Below are positions 16,401-25,571 of a stretch of DNA of 64,000 nt, one piece after another. Within the stretch, counting starts at the first letter, position 1, and the number at the start of each line of letters is the position of its first letter. Location of the stretch: the NCBI GenBank assembly GCA_018267965.1, contig JAFDXK010000005.1, forward strand, positions 310,001 through 374,000, in the 5' to 3' direction. The translations under genes and the position numbers were made by a program. The DNA is from Bacteroidota bacterium. GTDB taxonomy: Bacteria; Bacteroidota; Bacteroidia; Chitinophagales; Chitinophagaceae. A model generated the notes under the pieces. It was not told where the DNA came from, did no database searches, and saw only the letters and a program-made list of their open reading frames with translations.

Positions 16401-18806
16401 TTCCGCCCGATGGACGGCACAGATATGCCGCTGACAGTGGCGCATGGTTTTAAATCTGTAACAGTAGAAGATGCTGCAACACATTTACCTGTAGCAGTAA
16501 CCGTAACTGAAAAATCACGTTCAAGAACCAAACAGACGATAACTGTAAAAACATCTCCGGGTGCATATGTAACTGTTGCAGCAGTAGATGAAGGTATACT
16601 GCAGGTAAAAAATTATGAAACACCGGACGCATATCAATACTTCTATCAAAAAGTGGCGCTGGCAACTAATAGCTACGATATATACCCATGGTTATTACCT
16701 GAAATAAAATCTACACGTTCCAGCACAGGCGGTGACGCAGCAGACCAATCGGCTATGCGTGTGAACCCAATGTTTGTGAACAGGGTAAAAAACGTATCCT
16801 ACTGGAGTGGTATACAACAGGCAGACAGCAGGGGTATATATAAATATGAGATTGATATTCCTCAGTTCTCAGGCGATTTGCGTGTGATGGCAATTGCATA
16901 CAAAGGCAAAGGTTTTGGCGGTGCAGACCAACACATGAAAGTTGCTGACCCTGTTATTATCAGCACAGGACTGCCAAGATTCTTAAGCCCTAAAGATGAA
17001 GTAGTGATGCCTGTAACCTTGAGCAATACAACCGCTAAAGATGCAACTGTAACGGTTACAGCCAAAACAAATGGTCCCGTATCTGTTTCAGGTTCATCAA
17101 CAGAAACCATCAAAATACCTGCAAATAGGGAACAAAGAGTTGTATTTAATATCGCTGCGCAGCAAAGTATTGGTGCAGGCAAAGTGACTATTGCTGTAAA
17201 AGGTATGGGTGAAACTTTCATTAATGAAACAGATATAAGCATTCGCCCGACCGCTTCTTTACAAAAAATGTACTCTAGCGGTACTGTAACTGAAACGAGC
17301 AATGGCAACATATCACCTCAATGCAATTTCATTCCAACCACCATAAGAGGTAAACTCGTTTTATCTAAATCACCGTTGGTGGCATTCAGCAAAAACATTT
17401 CTTACCTCGTCCAATATCCTTATGGTTGTGTTGAACAAACAACCTCTGCTGTATTCCCACAATTGTATTATAAAGACCTTGTAAAAAGTTTATATGGCCT
17501 GGATGATGGCAATATGAACCCGGGATATAACATACAGAAAGCTATTGCTAAGCTACAATCCATGCAGATGTCAGACGGAGGGCTCTCTTACTGGCCAGGT
17601 GGTGGCTATGAAAGCTGGTGGGGCAGCACTTATGCTTGTCACTTCTTATTAGAAGCTAAAAAAGCAGGATATGAGGTGAATGATAACACTACAGACAAGT
17701 TGCTGCAATATCTGAAGCTAAGGCTCAACAAAAGAGAGACAGAAGAATACTATTACAATGGTAATCAGAAAAAGATAATTGCATGTAAAGAAATAGCTTA
17801 CTCATTGTATGTACTGGCACTTGCAGGGCAATCCCAAATATCTACAATGAACTACTACAAAGCACATCAGGATATGCTGAGCCTTGATAGCAGATATTTA
17901 TTAGCTGCTGCTTATAATTATTCAGGACAACCTGTACAAGCTAAGCAAGTATTGCCACCTGCTTTCTCAGGAGAAAAATCAAACAGCATATTCGGTGGTA
18001 GCTTCTATTCTTATGTAAGAGACGAAGCAGTTGCACTTAATGCTTTAGTAGATATTGACCCTCACAATCCGCAGATAGGCACGATGGCTAAACAATTGAC
18101 GGGTGAAATGCATAACAATCCTTATCTGAATACCCAGGAGAACGTATTTGCAATATTGGCGTTTGGAAAGATTGCAAGAGGTGCTAACAACACTACTGCT
18201 TCTGCCACCTTGTTTGCTGATGGCAAAACGATTGGCACAACATCAGGGCAGGATATTAAAGTAGACATGAGAAATTATGTCAACAAGAATATGCAAGCGA
18301 AAGTAAAAGGCAAGGGGCGATACTATTACTACTACGAATTATCAGGCCTCACTGCCGATGGTAGCTATAAACAGGAAGATAAATACATAAAAGTACGCCG
18401 TACCTATTATAATCGTGATGGCAACCCAATAAGCAATAATACATTCAGGCAAAATGATCTGATCATCGTTAGAATTTCAATATCACAGGAGTATAGCGGA
18501 CAAATTGACAACATTGTTATCACCGATATGCTGCCTGCAGGTTTTGAAATTGAGAATACACGCCTGAATGACATGCCTGATATTAAATGGATAAAGAACA
18601 AAGCAGAAGCTGACTATGAGGATATCCGAGATGACAGGATGAACCTGTTTACAAGCCTTGGTGGTCAGCCAAAAGACTTTTATTATATGGTTCGCGCAGT
18701 GTCACCAGGTACATACCAGTTAGGACCGGTACAAGCTGATGCTATGTACAATGGTTCTTATCACTCTTATAATGGTGCAGGCATAGTGACTGTGTTAGAA
18801 AAGTAG
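13422..18806 (+). CDS. Alpha-2-macroglobulin family lipoprotein (thioester-containing)
   Basis: A 1794-residue periplasmic protease trap. The signal peptide ends in the lipobox LSAC (Cys20), so it is a lipoprotein. After Ig-like MG domains comes the A2M middle region (AAVDEGILQVKNYETPD; SYWSGIQQADSRGIYKYEIDIPQFSGDLRV), and YGCVEQ at about residues 1334-1339 is the intact Cys-Gln thioester (C1336, Q1339), followed by the alpha/alpha toroid domain (MQMSDGGLSYWPGG). Such proteins are thought to trap foreign proteases when the envelope is damaged. The PBP1C gene starts two bases after its stop; the same pairing occurs in E. coli (yfhM-pbpC). Identification is secure. Confidence 0.95.
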   Translation: MKPKMWQFGFMLGCFFLSACLSGNKLKVTKNFNDEIELQQNLVFSFNKDIYPDSLLQLWDSTAYLEFTPKIKGSFKWNSSSELMFSPSEPFSPETEYKAVMSNKVLKRSKRKYQLDIADFAFHTAPLRVNSANLQWTRGQSIANVMVQLDLMFNYKVNVADAAAKIKLSSGGNSIMTTTLNEGSGYTVSLQFAPLNELDQETPLKIEVATGINLIESSKASKKDTTISTSIPSRYNLEVTGINSQHTGTEGIITVNTSQPIDGDNLKSLIQIEPAIAFDITPSDEGFIISSKAFSATQTYSLTVSKKMEGSFGGKMKADYTSPITFGQLDPAIHFSNGKGMYLSSQGFKNLSLSIVSVPQIEVNVVKIYENNIEAFFRSGKDYDYGYDEDDNYNSYEYFKTDNLGDTVFSKVYETSKLPKQNAASILHLDFKDKIKGYDGIYVLTVASKDHRWIQDTKVISISDIGLIVKEERDNIYVFANSIRTAQAISGAKVSFISTNNQKLYTATTDNEGVAVFNNISSHSPGFRVGLVTASMNDEFNFISLEKNGVETSRFDVGGRVPNATGLNAMIYAERNLYRPGETVNISTIIRNEQWGNPGEIPVKLKLIMPNGKEFATSRKILNEEGSCEASYNLPFTATTGTYVLQVYTGNDVLLNAYNVSVEDFMPDRIKAQLKINKPDYKDGDSIQTTIQADNLFGTPAAGRNYECQLNMDKESFSPKNYADYSFDVKNDFNFKTDFKQGKTNEKGSANEGFQLPAEIKNIGVLKGNIMLTVFDETGRPVHRYEHFNVYTQPIFIGMKQTEDYVSTRRPLRIPIVAVDKNGTPQNNTVVHVSYIKHEWNTVIQEESGHYRYVSQREEKVIRQENLRINGASNVLSFVPELGGEYEIRVSVNGSNSYISQTFYAWGWGDNQYSSFEVNNEGNVTIKPDKEKYNIGDDMNILLTTPFEGRMLVTVERDKVLRHYYVSTQNKSASITLKADDVCVPNVYITATLFRPMDGTDMPLTVAHGFKSVTVEDAATHLPVAVTVTEKSRSRTKQTITVKTSPGAYVTVAAVDEGILQVKNYETPDAYQYFYQKVALATNSYDIYPWLLPEIKSTRSSTGGDAADQSAMRVNPMFVNRVKNVSYWSGIQQADSRGIYKYEIDIPQFSGDLRVMAIAYKGKGFGGADQHMKVADPVIISTGLPRFLSPKDEVVMPVTLSNTTAKDATVTVTAKTNGPVSVSGSSTETIKIPANREQRVVFNIAAQQSIGAGKVTIAVKGMGETFINETDISIRPTASLQKMYSSGTVTETSNGNISPQCNFIPTTIRGKLVLSKSPLVAFSKNISYLVQYPYGCVEQTTSAVFPQLYYKDLVKSLYGLDDGNMNPGYNIQKAIAKLQSMQMSDGGLSYWPGGGYESWWGSTYACHFLLEAKKAGYEVNDNTTDKLLQYLKLRLNKRETEEYYYNGNQKKIIACKEIAYSLYVLALAGQSQISTMNYYKAHQDMLSLDSRYLLAAAYNYSGQPVQAKQVLPPAFSGEKSNSIFGGSFYSYVRDEAVALNALVDIDPHNPQIGTMAKQLTGEMHNNPYLNTQENVFAILAFGKIARGANNTTASATLFADGKTIGTTSGQDIKVDMRNYVNKNMQAKVKGKGRYYYYYELSGLTADGSYKQEDKYIKVRRTYYNRDGNPISNNTFRQNDLIIVRISISQEYSGQIDNIVITDMLPAGFEIENTRLNDMPDIKWIKNKAEADYEDIRDDRMNLFTSLGGQPKDFYYMVRAVSPGTYQLGPVQADAMYNGSYHSYNGAGIVTVLEK

Positions 18807-18807
18807 C

Positions 18808-21123
18808 ATGAAACAGCTAATAAAACGAATCACAAAACGTTTCTTAATCGGAATAGTAGCATCTGTAATATTGTTTTTTATTGCAGATGCGCTGTTTCCT
18901 GTACCTGCTGATATTGAATATGCGCCTATCGTTTTAGACAAGGACGGTAAAGTATTACATACTTATCAAACATCTGACCAGCAATGGCGGATGAAAACAG
19001 AGTTGAAGGAAATAATGCCTGAGCTACGGAATACTATTATTTACAAAGAGGACAAATACTTCTACAAACACCCGGGCATAAACATACCCGCCATATTCAG
19101 AGCGGTATTTAATAATAGTACAAAATTCAGACGTACATCGGGTGCATCTACCATATCAATGCAGGTAGCAAGGTTATTGGAGCCTAAGAAGCGGACTTAC
19201 ATCAATAAGCTGTGCGAAATGTTTCGTGCACTGCAACTGGAATTGCATTACAGCAAAGATGAGATACTCCAAATGTATCTTAACCTTGTTCCTTATGGTT
19301 CTAATATACAAGGTGTAAAAGCAGCTTCACTATTATACTTTGAGAAAATGCCAGACCAGTTATCATTAGCGGAGATAACTACATTGAGCATGATACCTAA
19401 TCGACCCAATTCGTTGGTCATTGGCAAAGACAATGCTTACATCGTCAAGAAAAGAAATGAACTGTTGTTACGCTTCAAAAAAGACAACTTATTTCCTGAC
19501 CACTTAATTAATGATGCAATACAAGAACCACTGAATGCTTACCGTCATAGTGCACCTGTTGCGGTGCCACAGTTTGCTTACCGTGTAAGAAGAGAGCATC
19601 CCGGCATGAATGAAATCAAGACAACTATATCTGCAACTGTTCAATTAAAAGCAGAAGACCTTGTTACTTCCTATATGAACGGGCTAAAGTTATTAAACAT
19701 CAACAATGCTTCTGTTATCATTATAGATAATAAAACCCATGAAGTAAGAGCCTACATAGGTTCTTCTGACTTCAATGACAAACCGCATCATGGCGAGGTT
19801 GATGGAGTTTGTGCTGTACGTTCTCCCGGCAGTACACTCAAACCCCTACTCTATGGATTAAGCATTGATAATGGTTTCATTACTCCCAAAACAGTCATTG
19901 CCGATGTGCCCATCAACATTAATGGATATGTGCCTGAAAATTATGATTTACAATTCAGGGGAAATATTACTGTCGAAGATGCTTTAAAACAATCGTTGAA
20001 TATTCCTGCAGTAAAACTAATAGACAAATTGACTCCGAAAGTTTTTACGAGTTCACTTATCAATGCAGGTTTCACTTCTGTCTCTCAAAAAAGAAACAAG
20101 CTTGGTATATCTATGATATTGGGCGGTTGCGGTGTAAGGCTTGATGAATTAACAGCTTTGTACGCATCATTCTCTAACGGTGGCAAGTTCATTCCGATAA
20201 AATATATCAAAACCAACAGCACCGTTTTAAAACAAAAAGGAGAAAAAATTCTTTCTCCCGAATCTGCATATATCATTACAGAAATACTGACAGAACTGCA
20301 TCGTCCTGATTTGCCTAATCTTTCAGAAAAAAGCCAGAACATTCCACACATTGCATGGAAAACAGGTACTTCTTATGGCAGAAAAGATGCATGGAGCATT
20401 GGTTATGATAAAGACTATACTGTTGGTGTATGGATAGGTAATTTCGATGGCACCGGTGTTGCAGGATTAAATGGTGCGGCTATTGCTACCCCGCTATTAT
20501 TTCAATTATTCAATTCAATTGATAAAAATACTGCTGCAGAATGGAATGTTGCTCCGGAAGGTATCGCATTCCGTTCTGTATGCAGACAATCAGGTAAAAT
20601 ACCTAGTGATTTTTGTACCGACCAGGTAATGGACTATTACATCCCAGGCATATCACCTAACGAACGTTGCAACCACATGACAGAGGTCAATACAAGTGCT
20701 GATGAAAAATATTCTTATTGCACTACCTGCCTTCCTGCAAATGGCTATAAAACCAAACTATATCCAAATGTATCTGCAGAGTTAGCCGCTTATTACGAAT
20801 CCAGCCATATCAGTTATCAAAAGATACCGCTACATAACCCTAAGTGCAACCGTGTATTTGACGGAAAACTACCTGTCATTACTTCTCTTACCAATAACCT
20901 GACTTATATAATAATGGATAAGCAGGAACAAAAGCTGCAACTCATCTGCGCAACAGCCAACGATGTGCAACAAGTATACTGGTATGTAAATGATAAGTTT
21001 TATGCGAGTGCTAAGCCGGGCGAAAGGACATTCTTTAAGCCGGAGGGTAATGCAGTTAAAATATCATGTACAGATGATAAAGGGCGAAATGCTGATATCA
21101 ACATCAAATTAAAATACCTCTGA
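18808..21123 (+). CDS. pbpC: Penicillin-binding protein 1C (bifunctional peptidoglycan synthase)
   Basis: A 771-residue inner-membrane protein with an N-terminal anchor ([20 protein letters not shown]). The GT51 transglycosylase domain is marked by [23 protein letters not shown] and [12 protein letters not shown]; the transpeptidase domain has [12 protein letters not shown] with active-site Ser342 and Lys345, and [16 protein letters not shown] for the KTG box. The C-terminal part (about 660-771) is the Ig-like BiPBP_C domain of the 1C subtype. Coupled to the macroglobulin gene (2-base spacing), the pair likely repairs wall and defends against proteases after outer-membrane breach. Identification is secure. 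Confidence 0.93.
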   Translation: MKQLIKRITKRFLIGIVASVILFFIADALFPVPADIEYAPIVLDKDGKVLHTYQTSDQQWRMKTELKEIMPELRNTIIYKEDKYFYKHPGINIPAIFRAVFNNSTKFRRTSGASTISMQVARLLEPKKRTYINKLCEMFRALQLELHYSKDEILQMYLNLVPYGSNIQGVKAASLLYFEKMPDQLSLAEITTLSMIPNRPNSLVIGKDNAYIVKKRNELLLRFKKDNLFPDHLINDAIQEPLNAYRHSAPVAVPQFAYRVRREHPGMNEIKTTISATVQLKAEDLVTSYMNGLKLLNINNASVIIIDNKTHEVRAYIGSSDFNDKPHHGEVDGVCAVRSPGSTLKPLLYGLSIDNGFITPKTVIADVPININGYVPENYDLQFRGNITVEDALKQSLNIPAVKLIDKLTPKVFTSSLINAGFTSVSQKRNKLGISMILGGCGVRLDELTALYASFSNGGKFIPIKYIKTNSTVLKQKGEKILSPESAYIITEILTELHRPDLPNLSEKSQNIPHIAWKTGTSYGRKDAWSIGYDKDYTVGVWIGNFDGTGVAGLNGAAIATPLLFQLFNSIDKNTAAEWNVAPEGIAFRSVCRQSGKIPSDFCTDQVMDYYIPGISPNERCNHMTEVNTSADEKYSYCTTCLPANGYKTKLYPNVSAELAAYYESSHISYQKIPLHNPKCNRVFDGKLPVITSLTNNLTYIIMDKQEQKLQLICATANDVQQVYWYVNDKFYASAKPGERTFFKPEGNAVKISCTDDKGRNADINIKLKYL

Positions 21124-21170
21124 TACTCACATATCCATTTTTGCCATAGATGGATTATCTCAGGTTTTAC

Positions 21171-21178
21171 TATTTTTG
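21171..21178 (+). promoter_or_regulatory. -7 promoter element upstream of isocitrate dehydrogenase
   Basis: TATTTTTG, an exact TAnnTTTG match, 40 bases before the ATG at 21218. It overlaps the alternative in-frame start at 21176, so it argues for the shorter 409-residue protein. No clear -33 element is seen. Confidence 0.45.
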
Positions 21179-21217
21179 AGCCCTTCTTACATTTTATACA
21201 ATAATTATATAATAAAC

Positions 21218-22447
21218 ATGAGCAAAATTAAAGTAGCCAATCCGGTTGTAGAACTTGATGGCGATGAAATGACACGCATCATTTGGAAATTCATAAAAGA
21301 TAAATTGATCACTCCTTATATAGATGTTGACATCAAATATTTTGACCTTGGTGTTGAATACCGCGACCAAACAAACGACCAGGTAACAATAGATGCAGCT
21401 AATGCCATCAAACAATATGGCGTAGGTATCAAATGTGCTACCATTACTCCTGACGAAGCTCGCGTAGAAGAATTCAAACTGAAACAAATGTGGAAGAGCC
21501 CTAATGGCACTATCCGTAATATATTAGATGGTACAGTTTTTCGCGAACCTATTGTTATCAACAATATACCACGTTTAGTTACTAACTGGGATGCTCCCAT
21601 AATCGTTGGCCGTCACGCTTTTGGCGACCAATATCGCGCTACTGATATGGTAGTAAAAGGTAAAGGCAAACTGACTATCAAGTTTGAAGGTGAGAATGGT
21701 GAGGTTATTGAACACGAAGTATTCAACTTCAAAGGAGATGGTGTAGCACTGGCTATGTATAATACTGACGAGTCTATCAAAGGCTTTGCACGTGCATGTT
21801 TCAATATGGCATTGCAGAAAAAATGGCCTCTGTACTTGTCTACAAAAAATACCATCCTTAAGAAGTATGATGGTCGTTTCAAAGATATTTTTGAAGACAT
21901 CTATCAAAATGAATTCAAAGCAGAGTTTGATAAAAACAACCTGACATACGAACACCGCCTGATTGATGATATGGTTGCCAGTGCTTTAAAGTGGAATGGT
22001 AATTTCGTTTGGGCATGTAAAAACTATGATGGCGACGTACAAAGTGATACTGTAGCTCAAGGTTTCGGTTCACTTGGTTTGATGACGTCTGTATTAATTA
22101 CGCCTGATGGCAAAACAATGGAAGCAGAAGCTGCACATGGTACAGTTACACGCCACTATCGCGAACATCAAAAAGGCCGCCCTACTTCTACCAATCCAAT
22201 CGCATCAATTTTTGCATGGACACGTGGTTTGGCTTTCCGTGGCAAATTGGATAGTAATCAGGAATTGATCAATTTCTGTAATGCGTTGGAAGCAGTTTGT
22301 ATTGAAACTGTAGAAAGTGGTAAAATGACCAAAGACCTTGCTGTTTGTGTACATGGCAATAAAGTGAATCATGGAGAACACTACCTATATACAGAAGAGT
22401 TCTTGGATGCGCTGGATGAGAATCTGAAAAAGAAACTCGGTAAATAA
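21218..22447 (+). CDS. icd: NADP-dependent isocitrate dehydrogenase, eukaryote-type homodimer
   Basis: Oxidative decarboxylation of isocitrate to 2-oxoglutarate with [24 protein letters not shown] is the N-terminus of the IDP1/2-like subfamily, and the substrate and cofactor region [17 protein letters not shown] is intact, as is [20 protein letters not shown]. At 409 residues the length is normal. A longer frame begins 42 bases upstream at 21176, but the family N-terminus and the promoter element support the ATG at 21218. A second isocitrate dehydrogenase of the E. coli type is encoded at 45633-46904, so the organism appears to carry both forms. It is followed by a good terminator hairpin. 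Confidence 0.94.
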   Translation: MSKIKVANPVVELDGDEMTRIIWKFIKDKLITPYIDVDIKYFDLGVEYRDQTNDQVTIDAANAIKQYGVGIKCATITPDEARVEEFKLKQMWKSPNGTIRNILDGTVFREPIVINNIPRLVTNWDAPIIVGRHAFGDQYRATDMVVKGKGKLTIKFEGENGEVIEHEVFNFKGDGVALAMYNTDESIKGFARACFNMALQKKWPLYLSTKNTILKKYDGRFKDIFEDIYQNEFKAEFDKNNLTYEHRLIDDMVASALKWNGNFVWACKNYDGDVQSDTVAQGFGSLGLMTSVLITPDGKTMEAEAAHGTVTRHYREHQKGRPTSTNPIASIFAWTRGLAFRGKLDSNQELINFCNALEAVCIETVESGKMTKDLAVCVHGNKVNHGEHYLYTEEFLDALDENLKKKLGK

Positions 22448-22453
22448 ATATTT

Positions 22454-22486
22454 CAATGGGTTGCAATTGCAGCCCATTGTTTTTTT
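22454..22486 (+). terminator. Rho-independent terminator after isocitrate dehydrogenase
   Basis: The arms CAATGGG and CCCATTG, extended inward by TTGCA/TGCAG with one wobble, are followed at once by seven Ts. It begins 7 bases after the stop codon. Confidence 0.85.
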
Positions 22487-22654
22487 AATGATTTAGTTAA
22501 CGATACATTAAATTTATTCATTAACCGAACCTGATTTTACTTCTGCTCTTAAAATCCGTCTAAAAAGAGTATTTTCGCGCTTTATTAAGCGATTTTACAT
22601 TTAAAATAATCGAATGCATTTATCCTGTTTTGGGTAAATGTTAGGAAGCCCAAT

Positions 22655-23815
22655 ATGAATATATTTTTAACCGGAGCTACTGGACTTGTTGGAGGTGAAT
22701 TGCTCGTTACGCTTTCTAAGCGCAGCGAAATAAGTAAAATCTATTGCCTTGTTCGTTCTCAAAGCACAGAAGAAGCCAACAAAAGGCTTGAAAAGGTTTT
22801 TGCGCTGCATAACGATGAATACGATGTCAATAGGATCATTCCTGTTTTAGGCAATTTGTTTGATGATGAACTGACTAATTCATTAAAAAACAATCAACAT
22901 TTAAACGAGGTAGATGTTATCATACATTCTGCTGCCAATACTTCTTTCTCAAGGGTTAATGATGATCTGGTAGAAAAAGCAAATATCGGGGGGCTTACTA
23001 AAATATTATTATGGGCTAAAGAATTACCACAGCTCAAAACATTTGTTTACATAGGTACAGCTACTATTTGCGGTAAGGATGTAAAAGACAGGGTTGTAAA
23101 AGAAGATGAATCTCCTAACCTGAATGCTACCCACCTTGTAAAATATACTTATACCAAAATGAAAGGCGAATTGCTGATACGTGAGCATTTGCCCGAAGAC
23201 AAAATACTTATCACAAGGCCGTCAATCATTATGGGAGACAGCCGCCCTATTATGCCACGCAGCCCGGTTATCCTTTGGGCTATGGCTACCATCAACCACC
23301 TGCGCCTGATACCGGTAAATGAACATGCACAACTGGATATGATACCGGTAAACTATACTGCCGAAGCAATCGTGAATTTATTGTTTGCTAAAAGGCGTTA
23401 TCATGTTTACCATATATCTGCAGGTGAAGCGGGTTCTACTACTGCGCTGCGTTTATCAAAAATGCTGGAAAGCTATTTTGATGAAATGCCTCCTTTCAAC
23501 TTCATTAATAAGAACCTGTTGAACCAGGTGAAACATTGGACAAAAGGCAGGCTTCAACCTGAAAGTGAACTGTACGCCTACAGAAAATATCTTGACTACT
23601 GGAAGGAAACATTTGAAGATAAGAGTAAACTGAGGTTATTGTTCACAGGCTTAGATCCATACCTTGAGTTTATGGAATTGGGCCATGTGTTCGACAATAC
23701 GCGTTTACTGGAAGATACAGGTATGGCGAACAGCGAACCTGCAGATGTGTACATGAATAACTCTATAAACTTTGTAGAAAAAATAGATATACTGGAAGGG
23801 GCAATTGACCCGTAA
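22655..23815 (+). CDS. SDR-family reductase of the NAD_binding_4 (male-sterility/thioester reductase) type
   Basis: A 386-residue extended short-chain dehydrogenase. The Rossmann motif is TGATGLVG near residues 6-13; VDVIIHSAANTSFSR and LKTFVYIGTATICG are typical of the NAD_binding_4 group related to fatty acyl-CoA and thioester reductases, and YTYTKMKGE holds the YxxxK catalytic pair. No carrier-protein or adenylation domain is attached. It stands alone between two terminators, so context gives little help. It may reduce an acyl thioester or act as an epimerase-like enzyme; the substrate is unknown. Superfamily is secure, exact reaction is not. Confidence 0.75.
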   Translation: MNIFLTGATGLVGGELLVTLSKRSEISKIYCLVRSQSTEEANKRLEKVFALHNDEYDVNRIIPVLGNLFDDELTNSLKNNQHLNEVDVIIHSAANTSFSRVNDDLVEKANIGGLTKILLWAKELPQLKTFVYIGTATICGKDVKDRVVKEDESPNLNATHLVKYTYTKMKGELLIREHLPEDKILITRPSIIMGDSRPIMPRSPVILWAMATINHLRLIPVNEHAQLDMIPVNYTAEAIVNLLFAKRRYHVYHISAGEAGSTTALRLSKMLESYFDEMPPFNFINKNLLNQVKHWTKGRLQPESELYAYRKYLDYWKETFEDKSKLRLLFTGLDPYLEFMELGHVFDNTRLLEDTGMANSEPADVYMNNSINFVEKIDILEGAIDP

Positions 23816-23832
23816 CAATGTTAGATATTACT

Positions 23833-23868
23833 TAAAGGGTTAAACATAGTTTTAACCCTTTACTTTTT
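23833..23868 (+). terminator. Rho-independent terminator after the SDR gene
   Basis: A perfect 12-base inverted repeat (TAAAGGGTTAAA / TTTAACCCTTTA) with a 6-base loop is followed by C and five Ts. Confidence 0.8.
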
Positions 23869-23926
23869 ATAACACAGGCATTAAACCACTAACTTAGCCA
23901 CTCGTTTACCTTTTACATAAAATACT

Positions 23927-24907
23927 ATGGGGTTATTTGACAAACTCTTTAAACGCAATAAAGAACAACAGGAGCAGAAAGATGCACTTGATGAAGGGCT
24001 AAAAAAAACTAAAGAAGGTTTTTTTTCGCGCATCACTAAGGCTATAGCCGGCAAGGATAAAGTAGATGAAGAGGTGCTTGACCAATTGGAAGAGGCACTA
24101 GTAGGTGCAGATGTGGGCATTGATACTACTGTTGCTATCATCAAACGTATTGAAGACCGCGTTGCAAGAGACAAATTCCTCGGCACATCAGAACTGAATA
24201 ACATACTGCAGGAAGAAATAATGGGTATGCTGACTGCGGCATCAACAAATGAGTTTGAGACCTTCGATATACCTGCAAACAAAAAGCCTTATGTAATGCT
24301 GGTGGTTGGTGTAAATGGCGTAGGTAAAACAACTACTATTGGTAAACTGGCACATAATTTCAAAAAAAATGGCAAAGAAGTACTATTGGGTGCAGCTGAT
24401 ACCTTCAGGGCAGCAGCAGTTGACCAATTAACTATATGGAGTGATAGAGTTGGTGTACCAATTGTAAAAAAAGAAATGGGTAGTGACCCCAGCTCAGTAG
24501 CATTTGATGCTGTGCAAAGCGGTATAGCCCGTGGATCAGACATAGTAATCATTGATACAGCCGGGCGGTTACACAACAAGGCACACCTGATGGATGAGTT
24601 AAGTAAAATACGCCGTGTTATTGGTAAGAAAATACCTGATGCACCACATGAAGTGTTACTAGTATTAGATGGCAGTACCGGACAGAATGCGCTGGAACAA
24701 GCAAAACATTTTACCGCAGCTACAGATGTTACAGCATTGGCTATTACAAAACTGGATGGGACGGCTAAAGGTGGTGTAGTACTGGCTATTGCTAATCAAT
24801 TCAAAATACCTGTAAAATATATAGGTGTAGGCGAACGCATGGAAGACCTGCAAATCTTCAGCAAGAAAGAGTTTGTAGATAGCCTCTTCAGCCTTGAAAA
24901 AAACTGA
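23927..24907 (+). CDS. ftsY: Signal recognition particle receptor FtsY
   Basis: SRP receptor GTPase that docks ribosome-SRP complexes at the inner membrane. The 326-residue protein has a short charged N-terminal region (FKRNKEQQEQKDALDEGLKK) in place of the long acidic A domain of E. coli, then the N domain and the G domain: VVGVNGVGKTTTIGKL (G1), DTFRAAAVDQL, DTAGRLHNKAHLMDEL (G3) and TKLDGTAKGG (G4). The stop overlaps the ATG of the HhH gene by one base, suggesting coupled translation. Identification is secure. Confidence 0.96.
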   Translation: MGLFDKLFKRNKEQQEQKDALDEGLKKTKEGFFSRITKAIAGKDKVDEEVLDQLEEALVGADVGIDTTVAIIKRIEDRVARDKFLGTSELNNILQEEIMGMLTAASTNEFETFDIPANKKPYVMLVVGVNGVGKTTTIGKLAHNFKKNGKEVLLGAADTFRAAAVDQLTIWSDRVGVPIVKKEMGSDPSSVAFDAVQSGIARGSDIVIIDTAGRLHNKAHLMDELSKIRRVIGKKIPDAPHEVLLVLDGSTGQNALEQAKHFTAATDVTALAITKLDGTAKGGVVLAIANQFKIPVKYIGVGERMEDLQIFSKKEFVDSLFSLEKN

Positions 24908-25176
24908 TGAACAAACCGGAATCCATAAAAGATTTGAGGCAAATACCCGGTATGGGTATTTCTATTGCCAATGATCTATGGAATATTGGCATCAAGTCTG
25001 TAGCAGACCTCAGAAAGAAAAATCCTGAACAACTTTATCATCAATCCAATCAATTCGCAGGTGCAGTACAAGACCGATGCTTGCTATACGTTTTTCGTTG
25101 CGCAGTATATTATGCTGAGACAGCTAAACAAAATCGTGACCAGGAAAAACTAAAATGGTGGAACTGGAAAGATTAA
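24907..25176 (+). CDS. Helix-hairpin-helix protein of the Cdd1 (pathogenicity locus) family
   Basis: An 89-residue soluble protein. DLRQIPGMGISIANDLWNIG followed by IKSVADLRKKNPEQLYHQ is a helix-hairpin-helix of the Cdd1 type, and DRCLLYVFRCAVYYAE is the second conserved block of that family. HhH motifs bind DNA without sequence specificity, but no function is established for Cdd1-like proteins. It overlaps the ftsY stop by one base and precedes the small membrane protein by 18 bases. Confidence 0.75.
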   Translation: MNKPESIKDLRQIPGMGISIANDLWNIGIKSVADLRKKNPEQLYHQSNQFAGAVQDRCLLYVFRCAVYYAETAKQNRDQEKLKWWNWKD

Positions 25177-25194
25177 TCTGTATCTTTTACCTTC

Positions 25195-25569
25195 ATGAAG
25201 CCATTGATTGTCATAGCGGCACTGTTATGTAGCACTATCTTATCTACAATGCTATATCAAAATAACGTTGCATCAAAGCCTGACTATATTGATACCGTAA
25301 ATATTGGATTACAACCTATCAAGGCATTTATAGAAAAAAATAATTCAGTCCATGTACTGGCTTATCAAAACCATGAGGAATTAATATACATCACAAGGTT
25401 TTGTCTTGCACCAAGTGTTGTTGAACCCTACAATTCTAACACAGACACCCTACTCTCCATAGAACAAACTAATACTCCGGACAGTACAATAAATAGCATT
25501 CTAAGCACACGTCATATTTTGCATTCTTACAGCAAAGAAGGTTACACTTATAAATTAACAAGCAAATAG
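25195..25569 (+). CDS. Small exported or membrane-anchored hypothetical protein
   Basis: A 124-residue protein that I do not recognise. The N-terminus MKPLIVIAALLCSTILSTMLY is a signal peptide or membrane anchor; the rest is polar and rich in Thr, Ser and Asn, with IKAFIEKNNSVHVLAYQNHEELIYI suggesting a small alpha/beta domain. It ends two bases before the start of the multi-pass membrane protein gene at 25572, so the two are probably cotranscribed and may work together. Confidence 0.5.
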   Translation: MKPLIVIAALLCSTILSTMLYQNNVASKPDYIDTVNIGLQPIKAFIEKNNSVHVLAYQNHEELIYITRFCLAPSVVEPYNSNTDTLLSIEQTNTPDSTINSILSTRHILHSYSKEGYTYKLTSK

Positions 25570-25571
25570 TT

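Noticed and set aside
16862-17311. 149-codon open frame on the minus strand
   Set aside because: It lies wholly inside the macroglobulin gene, shows no family motif, and its composition follows the codon pattern of the other strand.
21575-21955. 126-codon open frame on the minus strand
   Set aside because: It is antisense to the highly conserved isocitrate dehydrogenase gene and has no domain likeness.
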